A stretch of DNA of 64,000 nt, taken from contig ML014188.1 of the NCBI GenBank assembly GCA_003615045.1, positions 1 through 64,000 of the forward strand, in the 5' to 3' direction. A model generated the notes under the pieces. The model did no database searches and had not been told where the DNA came from. It saw nothing but the letters and a program-made list of their open reading frames with translations. Shown in pieces: positions 29,901-39,786 of this stretch. Positions within the stretch are counted from its first letter, which is position 1. Each line of letters opens with the position of its first letter. A program made the position numbers and the translations under genes. Source of the DNA: Caulochytrium protostelioides (lineage: Eukaryota; Chytridiomycota; Caulochytriomycetes; Caulochytriales; Caulochytriaceae).

Positions 29901-31795
29901 GAGAGCGCGGTCGGCACCGGCAATGTGTTAGCGAAGGATGGCGCCTGCAGCGTCCGCGGCGTCGCCAGGTTCAGGGCCATGGCGCTCGGCGAGGCGGTGG
30001 CGGGCAGCGCGAGCAGGCCCGGCGACGTGGGGCGACTCATGCCGATTGGCGAGGCGGAGCCCGACCCCATGCCCATCATCGTCTCCTGGCCGCCGCCGCC
30101 GGTATTGGCGCGATGGAGGGAGTGGTTCGACCGCGTGCGCGCACGGGTGCGTCGTCGCGCGAGAAAGGTCTGGATTTCGTGGGAGTGCTCGTGGATCACC
30201 AGCAGCACGCGTCGCTGGTGCGGAGTGAGGTACCGTCGCTCGTTATAGATGCGTCGGAATCGGCGGGCCTTGTAGTAGATGAGCACCGGGATGGTGAAGT
30301 TGGTGACGGACGCAAACACTAGCGAGGTCCACACCGTCAGGTACGTCAAGAAGGGACCGTTGAGAAATGGGATCGCAATAAACCACGGCAGAACATGGGT
30401 AAACCACGTCGCACGAGCCTGTGTTAGGATCTGGTTGTGGACGAGGTTGTCGCGCGCGATCAGAAAGAAGACGGGAATGGAAGACATGATCAGCGAGATG
30501 GTGAAGAGATAGGAATCGACGCGATTGAGGGTATCATGCAACGCCACGATGGAAATGAAGTTGCTGTCGTCGGGAATCAAGAAAGCGCTGCCGGGCACCG
30601 CGCCTAGCAGCACAAAACTGAGGCAGGCGAACATGTTGCTCGACCACAGCGAAGACTGGATATTGACCGACTTTTTGCGGACATTCACCCAGGATGGGAC
30701 GGTGGTGACGCTGGCATAATTGAGCATCACCACGCCGAACAACTGGGCAAACCCGGAGCCGGAACCAATGGGCGGGACGAGGTGCCTGTCGAGGCCCTTG
30801 ACGCAGGACGAAATGAACCACTGAACAAAGATGTAGATGGTCACGAAGTGCACGCCGGTCTGTACCCAGATGTTGCCATCCATGCTGACAAACAGACTCA
30901 TCGGCAAAATCAGTACGACCACGAGCAGGAACCCGAGCGTAAAGAGCGTAAACACATTGCCGAAGCTGCTGAGGGATTCCTGCCGCGTGGTGATGCAGGT
31001 CCATCCAGTCACGGCGGGCCCGAGGGCGAGCCCACAGGTGCGGCCAAAGATATCAATCAGCAGGTTGTCCATGGCCTGGGAGGACTGGATAATGGACAGG
31101 ATGGCGGTCGATTCAAGCGTCGCCCACAAGAAAAATTGGCCGACCCGGTGCGCGCGCTTGCCAAAGTAAAAGTTGATGAGGGTGGAGAACTCGACCTGGC
31201 CTTGGAAATGGGCGTTGCCCGGGACCGACTGCACCGACTCAACCAGCAGCAGGCTGCAGAAGGTGGCTAGGATGCCGAATATGAGGAAGGCAAGGGTCGT
31301 GACGACCCATCCGGAGCTCTGGTACACCTGGGCGATACTGGCGATGCCGGGGCCCGTGACGTTGTTAAAGAGCAGGGCGAACCCGCCCAGCGTGCCGACC
31401 GTCTTGACGCTGAGGAGCCGTGTCAGTGTGCGCGACTCGCCGCTCGTGCTGTGGCCGTCGAACTCGCCGGACGGCTTGGGCTGGCCCAGCACGCCGGGGC
31501 TCAGGCCTTCGCGGCTCTCGCGCGCGGGCAGCGCGGCGTCCGGCAGCCCACTCTCGTTGGCTTCAACAATCGGGCTGGCCGAGGCGATCGAGTACGGCGA
31601 GCGGTGCATGGCCATGGGCGATGGGGAGCGTCGAATCGGCGACGACGACGACGACAGCAGGCCCGGTGAGGCGGCCGCGGATCCGGACTGGACCGACCGC
31701 TGCGATCGCTGCGACGCGACCGACTGGACCGACTGCAGCGAAGGTCTCCTGCGGCCGTGATGGAACGGCAGCGGGATCCGCGACAGGATCGACAT
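26981..31795 (-). CDS. Amino acid/auxin permease-like transporter with ~980-residue insert before the last TM
   Basis: Uninterrupted 1604-residue ORF from ATG 31795. Residues about 1-125 are a Ser/Pro-rich cytosolic tail. Residues about 128-505 hold about ten hydrophobic segments; the first is LGGFALLFNNVTGPGIASIA, with the NN..GPG break typical of the Aa_trans/AVT (SLC36/38-like) family, and others include VTNFTIPVLIYYKARRFRRI. Fungal homologues end with one more TM after a modest loop. Here that TM (IWIAHICIMVTLASTIANII, about 1510-1535) comes only after a loop of about 980 residues rich in Ser, Pro, Ala and Thr, with no visible domain. The tail after it is Ala/Thr-rich. The expected role is H+- or Na+-coupled amino acid transport in plasma or vacuolar membrane. 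The loop, probably cytosolic and phosphorylated, could be regulatory (inference). Confidence 0.85.
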   Translation of the reverse strand: MSILSRIPLPFHHGRRRPSLQSVQSVASQRSQRSVQSGSAAASPGLLSSSSSPIRRSPSPMAMHRSPYSIASASPIVEANESGLPDAALPARESREGLSPGVLGQPKPSGEFDGHSTSGESRTLTRLLSVKTVGTLGGFALLFNNVTGPGIASIAQVYQSSGWVVTTLAFLIFGILATFCSLLLVESVQSVPGNAHFQGQVEFSTLINFYFGKRAHRVGQFFLWATLESTAILSIIQSSQAMDNLLIDIFGRTCGLALGPAVTGWTCITTRQESLSSFGNVFTLFTLGFLLVVVLILPMSLFVSMDGNIWVQTGVHFVTIYIFVQWFISSCVKGLDRHLVPPIGSGSGFAQLFGVVMLNYASVTTVPSWVNVRKKSVNIQSSLWSSNMFACLSFVLLGAVPGSAFLIPDDSNFISIVALHDTLNRVDSYLFTISLIMSSIPVFFLIARDNLVHNQILTQARATWFTHVLPWFIAIPFLNGPFLTYLTVWTSLVFASVTNFTIPVLIYYKARRFRRIYNERRYLTPHQRRVLLVIHEHSHEIQTFLARRRTRARTRSNHSLHRANTGGGGQETMMGMGSGSASPIGMSRPTSPGLLALPATASPSAMALNLATPRTLQAPSFANTLPVPTALSPSLLTAASATSRPPLHIQTGETAATPPGLAGAKASLSPSAMTSDPHMAAAGGRLRVPPRRSKRHASLTSMSMPRWLFEPSSSHRDSEMSTAGSTASSPGGVNEAGRDRDRVVAATNGSLHPSPVLTLTRPDPDLSRSPSLAAPLPRHGSLVSASPLYPSPSEKDPTGGYAGYGSGLHFLPQAVSDIADDDLDPIDGWELAELFGDVPDPDAEDAMALQEQLAYAHAVGGRPVAAWYGGGNHGNNGPGMAEIGNDGYPSTAAFDAPVGESPTRPHAGTLPAPLRRRPSTATGLAHPQTSHGSLFRTNFRIMGRLSPKPVVDSAGIGHGGAVNLAERAPAFTGAPRSLLVIPDVRVSPPDSVSLVNAPRHITPSPTVCDGDRSPASPTSSEPTAPVSALMSSPSEMESGASASAAVGAAASPAVESLPVEGASTSVPRPFSIMPPPPALTITLPDASDDNPRASAAAATPSSDERPQADRLSPKSWSPSSSPSPCAEHPAPPSPSAVNDMLAMVLAIDTAPAETPAPAVVAAAAAAAPVLAWDALSLALSPSSRSVPPRSPSLRPSIGSSTAVESAATSSTVPVPAISPCLSVPLALTPSLTAAPQSPAADADADANAALPDASPAPGVATTSLSPGATAAHSVLPSIAYVSSPVPMQAALPAVPFFSVSSPSLSLSQSGAVPARPLEPTTETLAELSASRASGTNALSVPSAHVLAGDGPGSSTLLNVVSRGPSDAAEYASSGMESDGSHAWRIGMRPTYGRPMVATPQASSLLSVSRPTPPAQPSPHQTGLDLMVAPSRVEGASSPFAAATGTLAVVPGSPAIHGHLAAASSVRSRPTSPFAGSVMGPNGGTLGRRASLPMHPKFRSPAFRSVPKWVPIPTIWIAHICIMVTLASTIANIIYNIAEYVINDAVTPSVTDQDIDWTMQHHGLAAAVAATASATATMMISTARAAAIPTASAIVESVATALTVL

Positions 31796-32849
31796 CGTGG
31801 CAGCAGCACGCGCAGATGCAACGGTGAACGCCCAAGGTAGCGGGTCGGGCGTCGGCCGAGACGTGGCGGATCACCGGGGACCCCTGTGGGGCCCACCCAG
31901 GTCAGCGCGCGGCCTCCAGACGTGGGTCGGTGCAGCGTATCCGCACGAGCCGGGGGCGACGCCGATTAACCACGACGTGGCATGTCTCCCCGAACGGCGG
32001 CAGCGGCAGCGGTGGCGGCGACGATCACGGCCGTCCGGCGTCCAAGATCGGGGTCAAGCCGCAACCAGGGGCGGTGCCGCGTCCAAGCGCCGCAGAGGCG
32101 AGCTGGTGTGCGTGGCGAGGGCACTGACGGGCCAGGCCGTTAGTGGCCGCTTGATTGAAACCGAAAGGGGGGGGTATCGGGTGACGAAAGGCGTTGCGTT
32201 AGCGTCGGGCAACGGCGTCGGAGGGAGATGCGGCAAGGTCGGGCGGTGGTCGAAACGGGTCTCCGACAAGACAGCAAGCTGTGATGCAGATGACGATCCA
32301 GTGGGTGCAGCAACGCCTGCTTTTGATCAGAGTCGACCATGCGGGTATGAAGGGACAGGGTCGCGCAGAGGCTACGTCGTGATGGCCTTGATGCATGGAT
32401 CGGCCGCTCTTCCTTGTGGGCCTTACGGGGAGACAGTCGCCGAATGACATCTTATCGTCGCGTACCGAGACCGAGACCGCGACTCGCCCATGCCAACACG
32501 CCTGCACTGACGATGGCGCACTCGCCTTCGTCCACCACGATGAATGTCCGACCACCGCCCCGCGCCTCATATCGCGATCGCACGAGGCGGAGTGCTGGAG
32601 ACAAGGGTTGCACAGGGCCGATCCCGAGGCACGCCGCTGTCCGCCGCGAAGGATGCCGGGCGGTGACCTTTTTCCGGGCTTGGCCCGAATGCGTCGTTCG
32701 ATCGACCGCCGCGGCTGCCGACGCCGCCGTCGCTGCCGCCGCCGCCGCCGCCACCGCCACCGCCGTCGCCGCGCACCGTACCGCTCGGCGGAGGTGGCTG
32801 GTGATGCTGCCGCCTTCGCCCGCCGCCCCGACCGATGGCGGCCGTAGCG

Positions 32850-32881
<32 letters not shown>

Positions 32882-33944
32882 AGCCGCGGCGGCGGCGTCG
32901 GCGGCAGCGACGGCGGCGGCAGCATCACCACCGCGTTCCGGGCACGGCGGCATGAAGCTCGCGGGGTGACCTGAGACGCGCCGCGAGCTCGGAAGCGGGC
33001 GGCGCGTGGCGGCGCGTGGCGGGTGTACGGACCGGCTCGCGCGCCCTCGGGAGCGGCTGGACGCACGGCTGTGGATCCTCCGGGTCAGCTCCACCGCATC
33101 GCAGGGCTCCCAGCACGCGAGGGCGCAGCATTCGTAACCATGCTGCTGGCGCCAGACCCTCCTGCCGTATCACGGCTGCGCCATGACATGGTCATGGTCC
33201 AGTCACCACGTTGCCGGGCAGCCAGGCATCATCGGATCGTCGGGTGGAGCTCGGGCTGAGGCCGATCGCAACACCGGGGAGTGCATCCGGTGACGGCATG
33301 CTGGTCTGATCACAACAGACAAGCCATGCTGCCAGATATCGCCAGGGCGGGACATCCTTCAACCCAAGTCGACCTGCTAAGAAGGGTGGCTTGTCCGATC
33401 AGGCTCGTGATACCGCGACGCTACACTGCGGCAGGATCAGGCTGACCGGGACGGGCTTGCGACCCCCTTTCCCCTGGCGGCTCCCAAGAGATGACCACCT
33501 CAAGGCCCTGGCGACCCCCCAGTGGCGGGCTCCACGCCACGAGCAAGACGACCAAGTCAAACATGCGGCGCGGGTCCGCAGCACGCGACGCGGTGGCCAC
33601 GCTGGAGCACATCGCCGTGGCAGGCCCAAGATCACGTCGGCTGCACCCGCCGCCGTGAAAGGGCGGATGCGCTCGATCGCCGGAATGAAACGGCGTCATC
33701 CGTTCCGCCGGAACACGTAGATGAACGCCACACTGCGATGGCATGACTTGCGTCGGAACCCCTGATCCCGGCTCTCGCATCGACCTCCGCTTAACTCGCA
33801 TCGGCTTCATCCGCAAGTCGCACGTCTCACTCGCCGGGAGCCTCGTACAGAGTCATAGCCGACGCGACGACGGCTCGTTCCGGATCGCTTCGAGAACACG
33901 CTGCGCACCCTGACCCCTCCCCCACTTTAAGTGGCGCCCGCATC
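31796..33944. other. Intergenic region between divergent genes, low complexity, no gene recognised
   Basis: About 2.1 kb between the transporter and PLP2 start sites. GC triplet repeats at 32718-32935 dominate the middle. Several open frames of 100-216 codons arise from those repeats and have no motif. Confidence 0.5.
32718..32935. repeat. Inverted pair of GC triplet tracts: (GCC)n then (GGC)n
   Basis: A GCC/CGT-rich arm (about 32718-32775) is followed about 70 bases later by a GGC-rich arm (about 32846-32935) of complementary composition. A single strand could fold into a long GC hairpin. Confidence 0.7.
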
Positions 33945-34842
33945 ATGAACGACCACACCGCCGATACAGGTACGCCGCTTTCGCCGTCAGACTGCGGCAG
34001 GTTCGCTCGATGCCCTCGCAAATGCGCCAACCTCTCCGTGATCCTCATCATGACTTTCTTTTCTCTTGGTGCATATATATGTATGACGATGATGTGAAAA
34101 TCCTGTCAACGCCACCCGCTCCCCTGACTCGTGACCACCCACAGAATGGAATGATGTCCTCCGATCGAAGGGGATCATCCCCGAAAAGGAGCCGGAGATC
34201 ACGGAAGAAGCGATCCAGGCCATGATGGATCAGGTCATTAAGGAGCAGATGGGCATCAAGGATGTCGCCGACATGGACAAAGACGAGCTCGATCTCCTGC
34301 TCGAGGAGGACGACGAGAACTCTGAAGTCATGCAGGCCTACCGCCGCGCCCGTCTCGCTGAGATGCAGAACATGCGCGACCGCCAGTTCGGCTCGATTCT
34401 GCATCTCTCGAAACCCGACTATACCCGTGAAGTCACGGACGCGTCGAAAAAGGTTTGGGTCGTCGTGTTTCTGACGCAGGATCACCTGCCCGAGTGCAAG
34501 CGCATGGCCGCGATTCTGACGCGTCTTGCAGAGCGCCACGCGGCGACCAAGTTCATGCGCATCACCGCGACCCAGTGCATCGAGAACTACCCGGACCGCA
34601 ACTGCCCGACCCTGCTGGTATACGGCCGCGGCGAGCTCCAGCGTCAGATCATCGGTCTGACGGCGTTCGGTGGCATGAACGCCTCTGTCGAGAGTGTCGA
34701 AAAGGTGCTCGCTCACATCGGCGCCGTCACCAAGCAATCCAAAGGCGCAGGCGAGGACGAAGACGAGGACCAAGATAAGGATGCGGCCCGCCGCAGCGGC
34801 AAACTTCGCTTCAGCAACTTTGGCGGCGACGAAAGTGACTAA
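33945..34842 (+). CDS. PLP2: Phosducin-like protein 2 (Plp2/PhLP2/PDCL3)
   Basis: Two exons. Exon 1 is only 25 nt (33945-33969, MNDHTADT plus one base); the donor is GTACGC and the acceptor is CCCACAG at 34144. Exon 2 runs 34145-34842. The product is 240 residues, the normal size. The junction recreates the family hallmark DTEWNDVLRSKGIIP. The N-terminal helix (EEAIQAMMDQVIKEQ) is followed by the thioredoxin-like domain (about 85-215), with VWVVVFLTQDHLPECKRMAA and YPDRNCPTLLVYGRGELQRQ. The acidic tail ends GDESD. PhLP2 proteins cooperate with the CCT chaperonin to fold actin, tubulin and cell-cycle proteins in the cytosol. Starting at the internal Met at 34222 would lose the conserved N-terminus, so the spliced model is preferred. 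Confidence 0.93.
33970..34144 (+). other. Predicted intron of PLP2 (175 nt)
   Basis: The intron begins GTACGC and ends CCACCCACAG, with a branch-site-like CTGAC about 23 bases before the acceptor. Phase 1. Confidence 0.85.
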
Positions 34843-34884
34843 ATGCTGGCGTTTGACCGTTGCGCACGAACCATTGACGATTGC

Positions 34885-35482
34885 AGAATGGCTAGGTATC
34901 GCCCGATGCGCTTGTCGACCAGGGGCTACAGTGTGGCTAGCCCCGGGATGTCAGAGAGGGCCCCACCGGAGGCAGCGCGCATCTTGGTTCAGTGGCGGAT
35001 GAGCTTCCCGTCCTTGGGCTGCAGGGCCCAAGGGGGGCGCTTGCCTCGGGTTGCGGCACAACGCTATAGGTCTGGCCAGCGAGGTCAAGCATCGTCGCAT
35101 GTTCAACGCGGCATTGAGATCGCGGTTCACGAACTCGCCGTTGGTAGAAACACACCACAGCAAACCTCGGACTGCGGTCCCCTTGCGCCGGTGTTGACCG
35201 GATTGCCGGACCACATGTGTCTGGGCATACACCCGGGTCGTGTGGACCCGGTCGACTGCCCTCGGCGCGGTCGGGTGGGCCCCCGCCCTGCGCGAGACGT
35301 CAACCCTACCGTGCCGGCGTTGCTATGGTTTCAGGACCCTATACGTCTTGGCATGCACCCGGGTCGTCCGGAACTCGTCGACCAGGATGGCGCGAAAGCG
35401 CTGAGCGCACGCCTTGTACGCCCAAGCCGTTCGAAAGGTGATCTCGCTCTGGCCGCCGGCGGCAAACTTGCGCCATCCTTTC
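34885..35482 (-). pseudogene. Fanzor-type nuclease relic, copy C
   Basis: Minus strand, reading from 35482 downward: a YGAS.KF block with a 4-base deletion, then an open stretch EITFRTAWAYKACAQRFRAI, LVDEFRTTRVHAKTYRVLK (VDEFRTT codons 35382-35363), then a stop. About 50 codons further is a second TTRVYAQTHVV, then GLLWCVSTNGEFVNRDLNAA and ALNMRRC (35127-35098), then RPIALCRNPRQAPP. The ancestral end LQPKDGKLIRH and TGA lie in another frame at 35024-34989. The two TTRV..T.VVLK-like blocks may be degenerate repeats within the ancestral protein or a rearrangement. It is non-functional but the best-preserved copy in the C-terminal half. Confidence 0.8.
34966..35024 (-). repeat. 59-bp block identical to the end of relic E
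   Basis: The reverse complement equals 61699-61757. It runs from CTGCAGCCC through the ancestral TGA to CCTCCGG. The corresponding segment of relic B (near 18596-18640, minus) is related but diverged. Confidence 0.9.
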
Positions 35483-35917
35483 GTGGCTCGCTAGAATGTA
35501 ATCTTAACGCCACACATTTCTCTCGATAGGCCGATATGTCTTGTTGCTGGCACGAAGGCCATATGTTGCACAGGGCGTCCATTGAAATCTGCTGTTCCGC
35601 TTTAGAAAAAGGCCATCTTGGCGCGGAACCCATCCCCCGACCTGCGCATTGTCGTGCGACCTCACCCCGCCTTCCGGAGAAGCGGACGGCGGGTGCGCGC
35701 GGACATGGCAGCGGATTTCCGAGGCTTTCCACGGTCCCCTGCCGTGTCGGGCATCCGCCGGTTCTGCCGCTCGCATCTCGCACGGTGGCATATGGATCAC
35801 CGCCGCGCGGTCTCGCCACACCCACTGCCATCATTCATTCTCCGCCGTCGTCGACGGCGTGACCGCGACGTGGCTGGCCCTCATTCACGGCAACCCGCGG
35901 CCCCGAAATCGGGTGGC

Positions 35918-35938
35918 CACCGCCGCCGTCGCCGCCGC

Positions 35939-35975
<37 letters not shown>
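35918..35975. repeat. (CCG)n/(CGT) triplet repeat
   Basis: A nearly continuous tract of CCG with scattered CGT. Confidence 0.8.
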
Positions 35976-35979
<4 letters not shown>

Positions 35980-36433
35980 GGGGCGCGCGCCGCGGCGGCT
36001 GATGTGGCTCCCTTCGGGCCGGGCGGCGGCGACAGGAGCAGGGCGAGAACCAGGCGCCGCGAGCGGGAGCGCCGGTGCCCATCACCGGTCGCTAGGCCGT
36101 CCACGACCGCGAGCCGATTCCCACCTTTCGGATGGCCCGTCGGTCGCCGCTTGCGCGCTTTGACACGGAGGCAGGGTCTTGTTGTGATGGCTGTGGCCGG
36201 CGTCGGCTGCTCGTGCGCGCGGACCCGAACCGCGTCTGAGATGGCGCCGGCGACGGCGACGGCGGGCGGGCGGCGGGCGGCGGGCGGCGGGCGGAAGTCG
36301 GCGATCGTCTCATCGACCGCATGACAAAGCACGACCGGTGCCCGCCACGGATCGGCAAGGGCAGGCGCGAGTCCGCCGCCGTCGTCGGCGCTGCCGGTGC
36401 GCGGCGGCGAGACGAGATGCCCATCTTCGCAGC

Positions 36434-36458
36434 GAGACGAGACGAGACGAGACGAGAC
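36434..36458. repeat. (GAGAC)5 pentanucleotide repeat
   Basis: Five perfect head-to-tail copies of GAGAC. Confidence 0.85.
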
Positions 36459-37650
36459 TTTTTAATTCGTAGCAACCGTCGGCATGCGTCGGCATGCGTG
36501 ATCGACGGGCGATCAGACGAGACCCCCAAATGACATCGTCCCGCCGGGGTGGGGCGGCCGCTCCCCCCGGCGGCAGGCGGCGGCGAGGACGGCGGCGGCG
36601 AGGACGGCGGCGGCACTGACCGCGATGCGCATGGCGGTCGCATGATCGCACTTCGTGTTGGCCCACCAGGCAACACACAGAACAACGGGCGCATGCGCGT
36701 CCGGAGCGGGGTTTGGCCTACCGATGCAGCAACCGCGGCGCGCCCACGCGTCGACGCGGCGCATCGCGGGCTGCTGACGACGTAGCGGCTCGCGGAAAGC
36801 CGCTCCGGCATGTTGACGAAACCAAACCCTGTCGACGGGCGCTGCGCCGGCCGCGCTCGGAGAGCGAGCGGGAGGGAGAGTGAGAGGTAGAGTGAGAGCG
36901 AGAGCATGGGCAGGAGCGTCGTAGGCGCCCGAGGAGGATGCGTTGCCGGGGGCCTCGCGGCCCGACGTGGTCCTACACGGCAGTAACGGGGAACGACATG
37001 GCGCCGATTCCACAACAGAGCGGCCGTTCATGCCTGAACGACGGCGCATGCGGTGGCCATGACGGATGTGTAACATCTCGCCCCTGATCCCCGATCGGGG
37101 GCCTGCGCGAAAAGACGGCTCGTCTCCTGACAGGGCCGCGTCGCTCGTTCTGGTTGACGTCTGGTCGCTCATGCTCGTGATACTTAGCTCGAACTCATGC
37201 ATGCACAAAAAAGAGTAATCATAATGCCAATCCTGAAGATCGAGTGTCACGTCGTAGCATAATTCACACGATGTGTAGAGTGAATTTCGGATGAGTCAAT
37301 TGTCGATGTTATCTCCAGTGTGACCAACTCCACCGTTATCGCCATAGACATTCTCCCCCTGCTCGTCCCGCCTCCGTTTCCCTAGAATATTATACTAGAA
37401 TCTGTCCTTGACATCGTGCTTGTTCGTATACGCCAGCAACAGCATAAGATTCCACGACTGCTATAATTTAACATTCACGCTTGTTAGACAATTCGGCCAC
37501 GACGATTTGGTCCGCATCAAAAAGAAAAGAGGCTTTGCCGATCCGCTGATCGCCGCCGCCGCCGTTGCCGATCCTTTTCCCGCTTTCTCCCCTTTCTATC
37601 GGCTATACTTTTGATAGCTTTCCCAACGCGAACTCATCGTCATCGTCGGC

Positions 37651-39786
37651 ATGTCCCAGGCCGCGGCCGCCCCAGCGGCGCCTGCCCCGACCGCCCCCTG
37701 CGTCCTTGATGATCGCTGGCACATTGTAAGTCTACACTGTTTTCGAGATACCGGCTTCTCTCTCGCAACCGGGGCCATCCTTATGTTTCCGCCCATCATG
37801 TCTTGTTCTCACCCGATCAGCTTTTCTATATGGATTGTGCGGACATGATCGCTCCAGCTCAACATCCTGGGCAATGGCGCCTTCGGCGAGGTTTACTTGG
37901 CCCGCGACACCAACAGCGGCGAGCACGTGGCCGTCAAGATCGAGTCGCCAACGACAAAGCGGCCATCAATCCGCCTTGAAGCATCCATTCTCCGTCGACT
38001 GATGGAAGAGGCTTACTTCCCGTTGTACAAGGACTCGGGCACTAAGCGCAACGACATCGTTGCGCATCCGGACCGCAACCCGACGTCGGACTACCTGGTG
38101 ATGCAGCTGCTCGGCAAGAACATCAGCGACCTCAAAAAAGCCTGCCCCCGGGAGATCATGTCGATCGGCATGACGGCATGGCTGGGCTATCACATGGTCA
38201 GCTCGATTGAGCGGTTCCACGAGCACGGTCTGCTCCACCGCGACATCAAGCCGGCCAACTTCTGCCTGTCCCGCCCAGACGACCCCAACCACCCACAACT
38301 CTACCTGGTCGACATGGGCCTCGCCCGCCGCTGGCGGAACGAGGACGGCGCGCCTCGCGCCCTCCGCAAGAAGGCCGGATTCCGCGGCACCGCCCGGTAT
38401 GCCTCGCAGGCCGCCCACGATGGTCAGGACCTTGGCCGCGTCGATGACCTCTGGTCCCTGTTCTACCTGCTGGTCGAGGCGCTCACCGGCACGCTGCCAT
38501 GGAAAGGCAAGGAAAAGGATGTCATTGCCAAGGTGAAGCGCGCCAACACCGTCCCGGCCCTCGTCGCCGGCCTGCCGATGGCCATGCTCGGCTTCTTTAT
38601 GCATCTCAACTCCCTTGACCGTCTGGCGCGGCCCGACTACGAAGCGGTCCGTCAGTGCATGCAGGAGATGATGGGCATGCACCCCTCGCAGTACCCGTGG
38701 TCCGACGAGCTGCGTCACATTTTGCCGGAGGCCGCACCGCCGCTGCGCCAGCCGCCGACCCCGGCCGCGCCGCAGCCCCTGCTCGCGGGCAAGGTCTGCG
38801 CGCCCCGCGGCGCCTCCCGCGCCACCATGTTCCTCTCGGCCAAGCCGCCCCGCGTCGGGCCCCGCCTCGCCGATCTCGCCTTTGAGCCCTACCCGGCCTC
38901 CCTCCTGCGCACCGACAGCGGCGCCAACTACGCCGCTGCGCCGGCCGCGGTGCCGCCGACGCCGCACCTGACGGCTTCCCACCATACCGTCACCATCGAT
39001 CCGGTGGCGCCACTCCCGGCGCCCGTCGAGCGGTCTCTGGTGGCGCTCAAGACCGCCGCACTGTACCCGGGTGCCGTGGGCACCGGTCTCGGGCCGGGCT
39101 CCCGGGTCGTGGACGCGCCGACGGCCGCCGCCGCGGCCAAGGGCGGCCGCAGCGACAGCGGTCTCGTGAACTCGATCAAAACGTCGCTGCGGCGCAAAAT
39201 TCTGCCGGAGCGGCTGTCGCACGCGGCGCCGGCGCCGGCGGCGCCCGAGTATGCAGCCGCGCCGGACGTGGCGATGCTCGCGCGCAGGCCCTCCTCGACA
39301 GAGAACACCCAGATTTTGATAGACGATACGCTGGGCGTGCACGACGTGAGCCAGTTCATGCACCCGCTCGTGACGCAGGCATCGATGGAGATGACGCTGA
39401 GCGTGCCGATGCCGACGGCATCGCCGCCGCCGCCGGGCCCCAGTGTCGAGAAGCAGTACCAGCAGCAGACGAGCGCGCTGCCCAAGACGTTCGGGTCACC
39501 GCGCTCGTGGTTCCGCAAGCCGCGGCCGCCCGTTGCCGAGCCCGTCGGGCCAGCGGTGACGAAGGGCGCAGCGACGCTGCGCCGCAGCGCCGTCTACCGC
39601 CCGCAGCTTGTGAGCTCGAGTGACGAGGGCCAAGCAGGCGGCAAATCGGCCTCGTCGCCGTATGACTCGCCCAAGCTCAGCTCGCTGCCGGCTTCCGGCC
39701 TGCGCGCTGGCGATGCGTATGTGACGGCCGATGGCGCCGTTGCGTTGCCGGCGGAGCCGCAGAACATGACGCCGCAAATGGCCTAA
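37651..39786 (+). CDS. Casein-kinase-1-group protein kinase, tau-tubulin-kinase (TTBK)-like
   Basis: Two exons: 37651-37725 (ends RWHI, donor GTAAGT) and 37858-39786 (acceptor CTCCAG, phase 0), together 667 residues. The splice rebuilds the glycine loop LNILGNGAFGEVYLARD (from residue 26). Catalytic Lys is 52 (VAVKIES), HRDIKPANF has Asp 154, and the magnesium motif is DMG (Asp 177) instead of DFG. Activation region AGFRGTARYASQAAHDGQDL followed by GRVDDLWSLFYLLVE is the TTBK pattern, distinct from classic CK1. The kinase domain ends near residue 310. The remaining 350 residues are Ala/Pro/Ser-rich and probably disordered. TTBK-like kinases phosphorylate microtubule and ciliary proteins in animals; a link to flagella in a zoosporic fungus is an inference. 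All catalytic residues inspected are present. Confidence 0.9.
37726..37857 (+). other. Predicted intron of the TTBK-like kinase (132 nt)
   Basis: GTAAGT...CTCCAG, phase 0. It splits the first strand of the kinase glycine loop. Confidence 0.88.

Larger units (their letters stand above)
35483..37650. other. Intergenic region with simple repeats, no gene recognised
   Basis: About 2.2 kb. GC triplets lie at 35918-35975, GGCGGGC repeats near 36262-36297 and pentamers at 36434-36458. From about 37170 it turns A/T-rich and then C/T-rich, consistent with the promoter of the kinase gene. Open frames up to 307 codons in the GC part have no motif. Confidence 0.5.

Noticed and set aside
32414-32974. Ala/Gly-rich ORFs across the GC triplet tracts
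   Set aside because: They are simple-repeat translations on both strands with no evidence of a gene.
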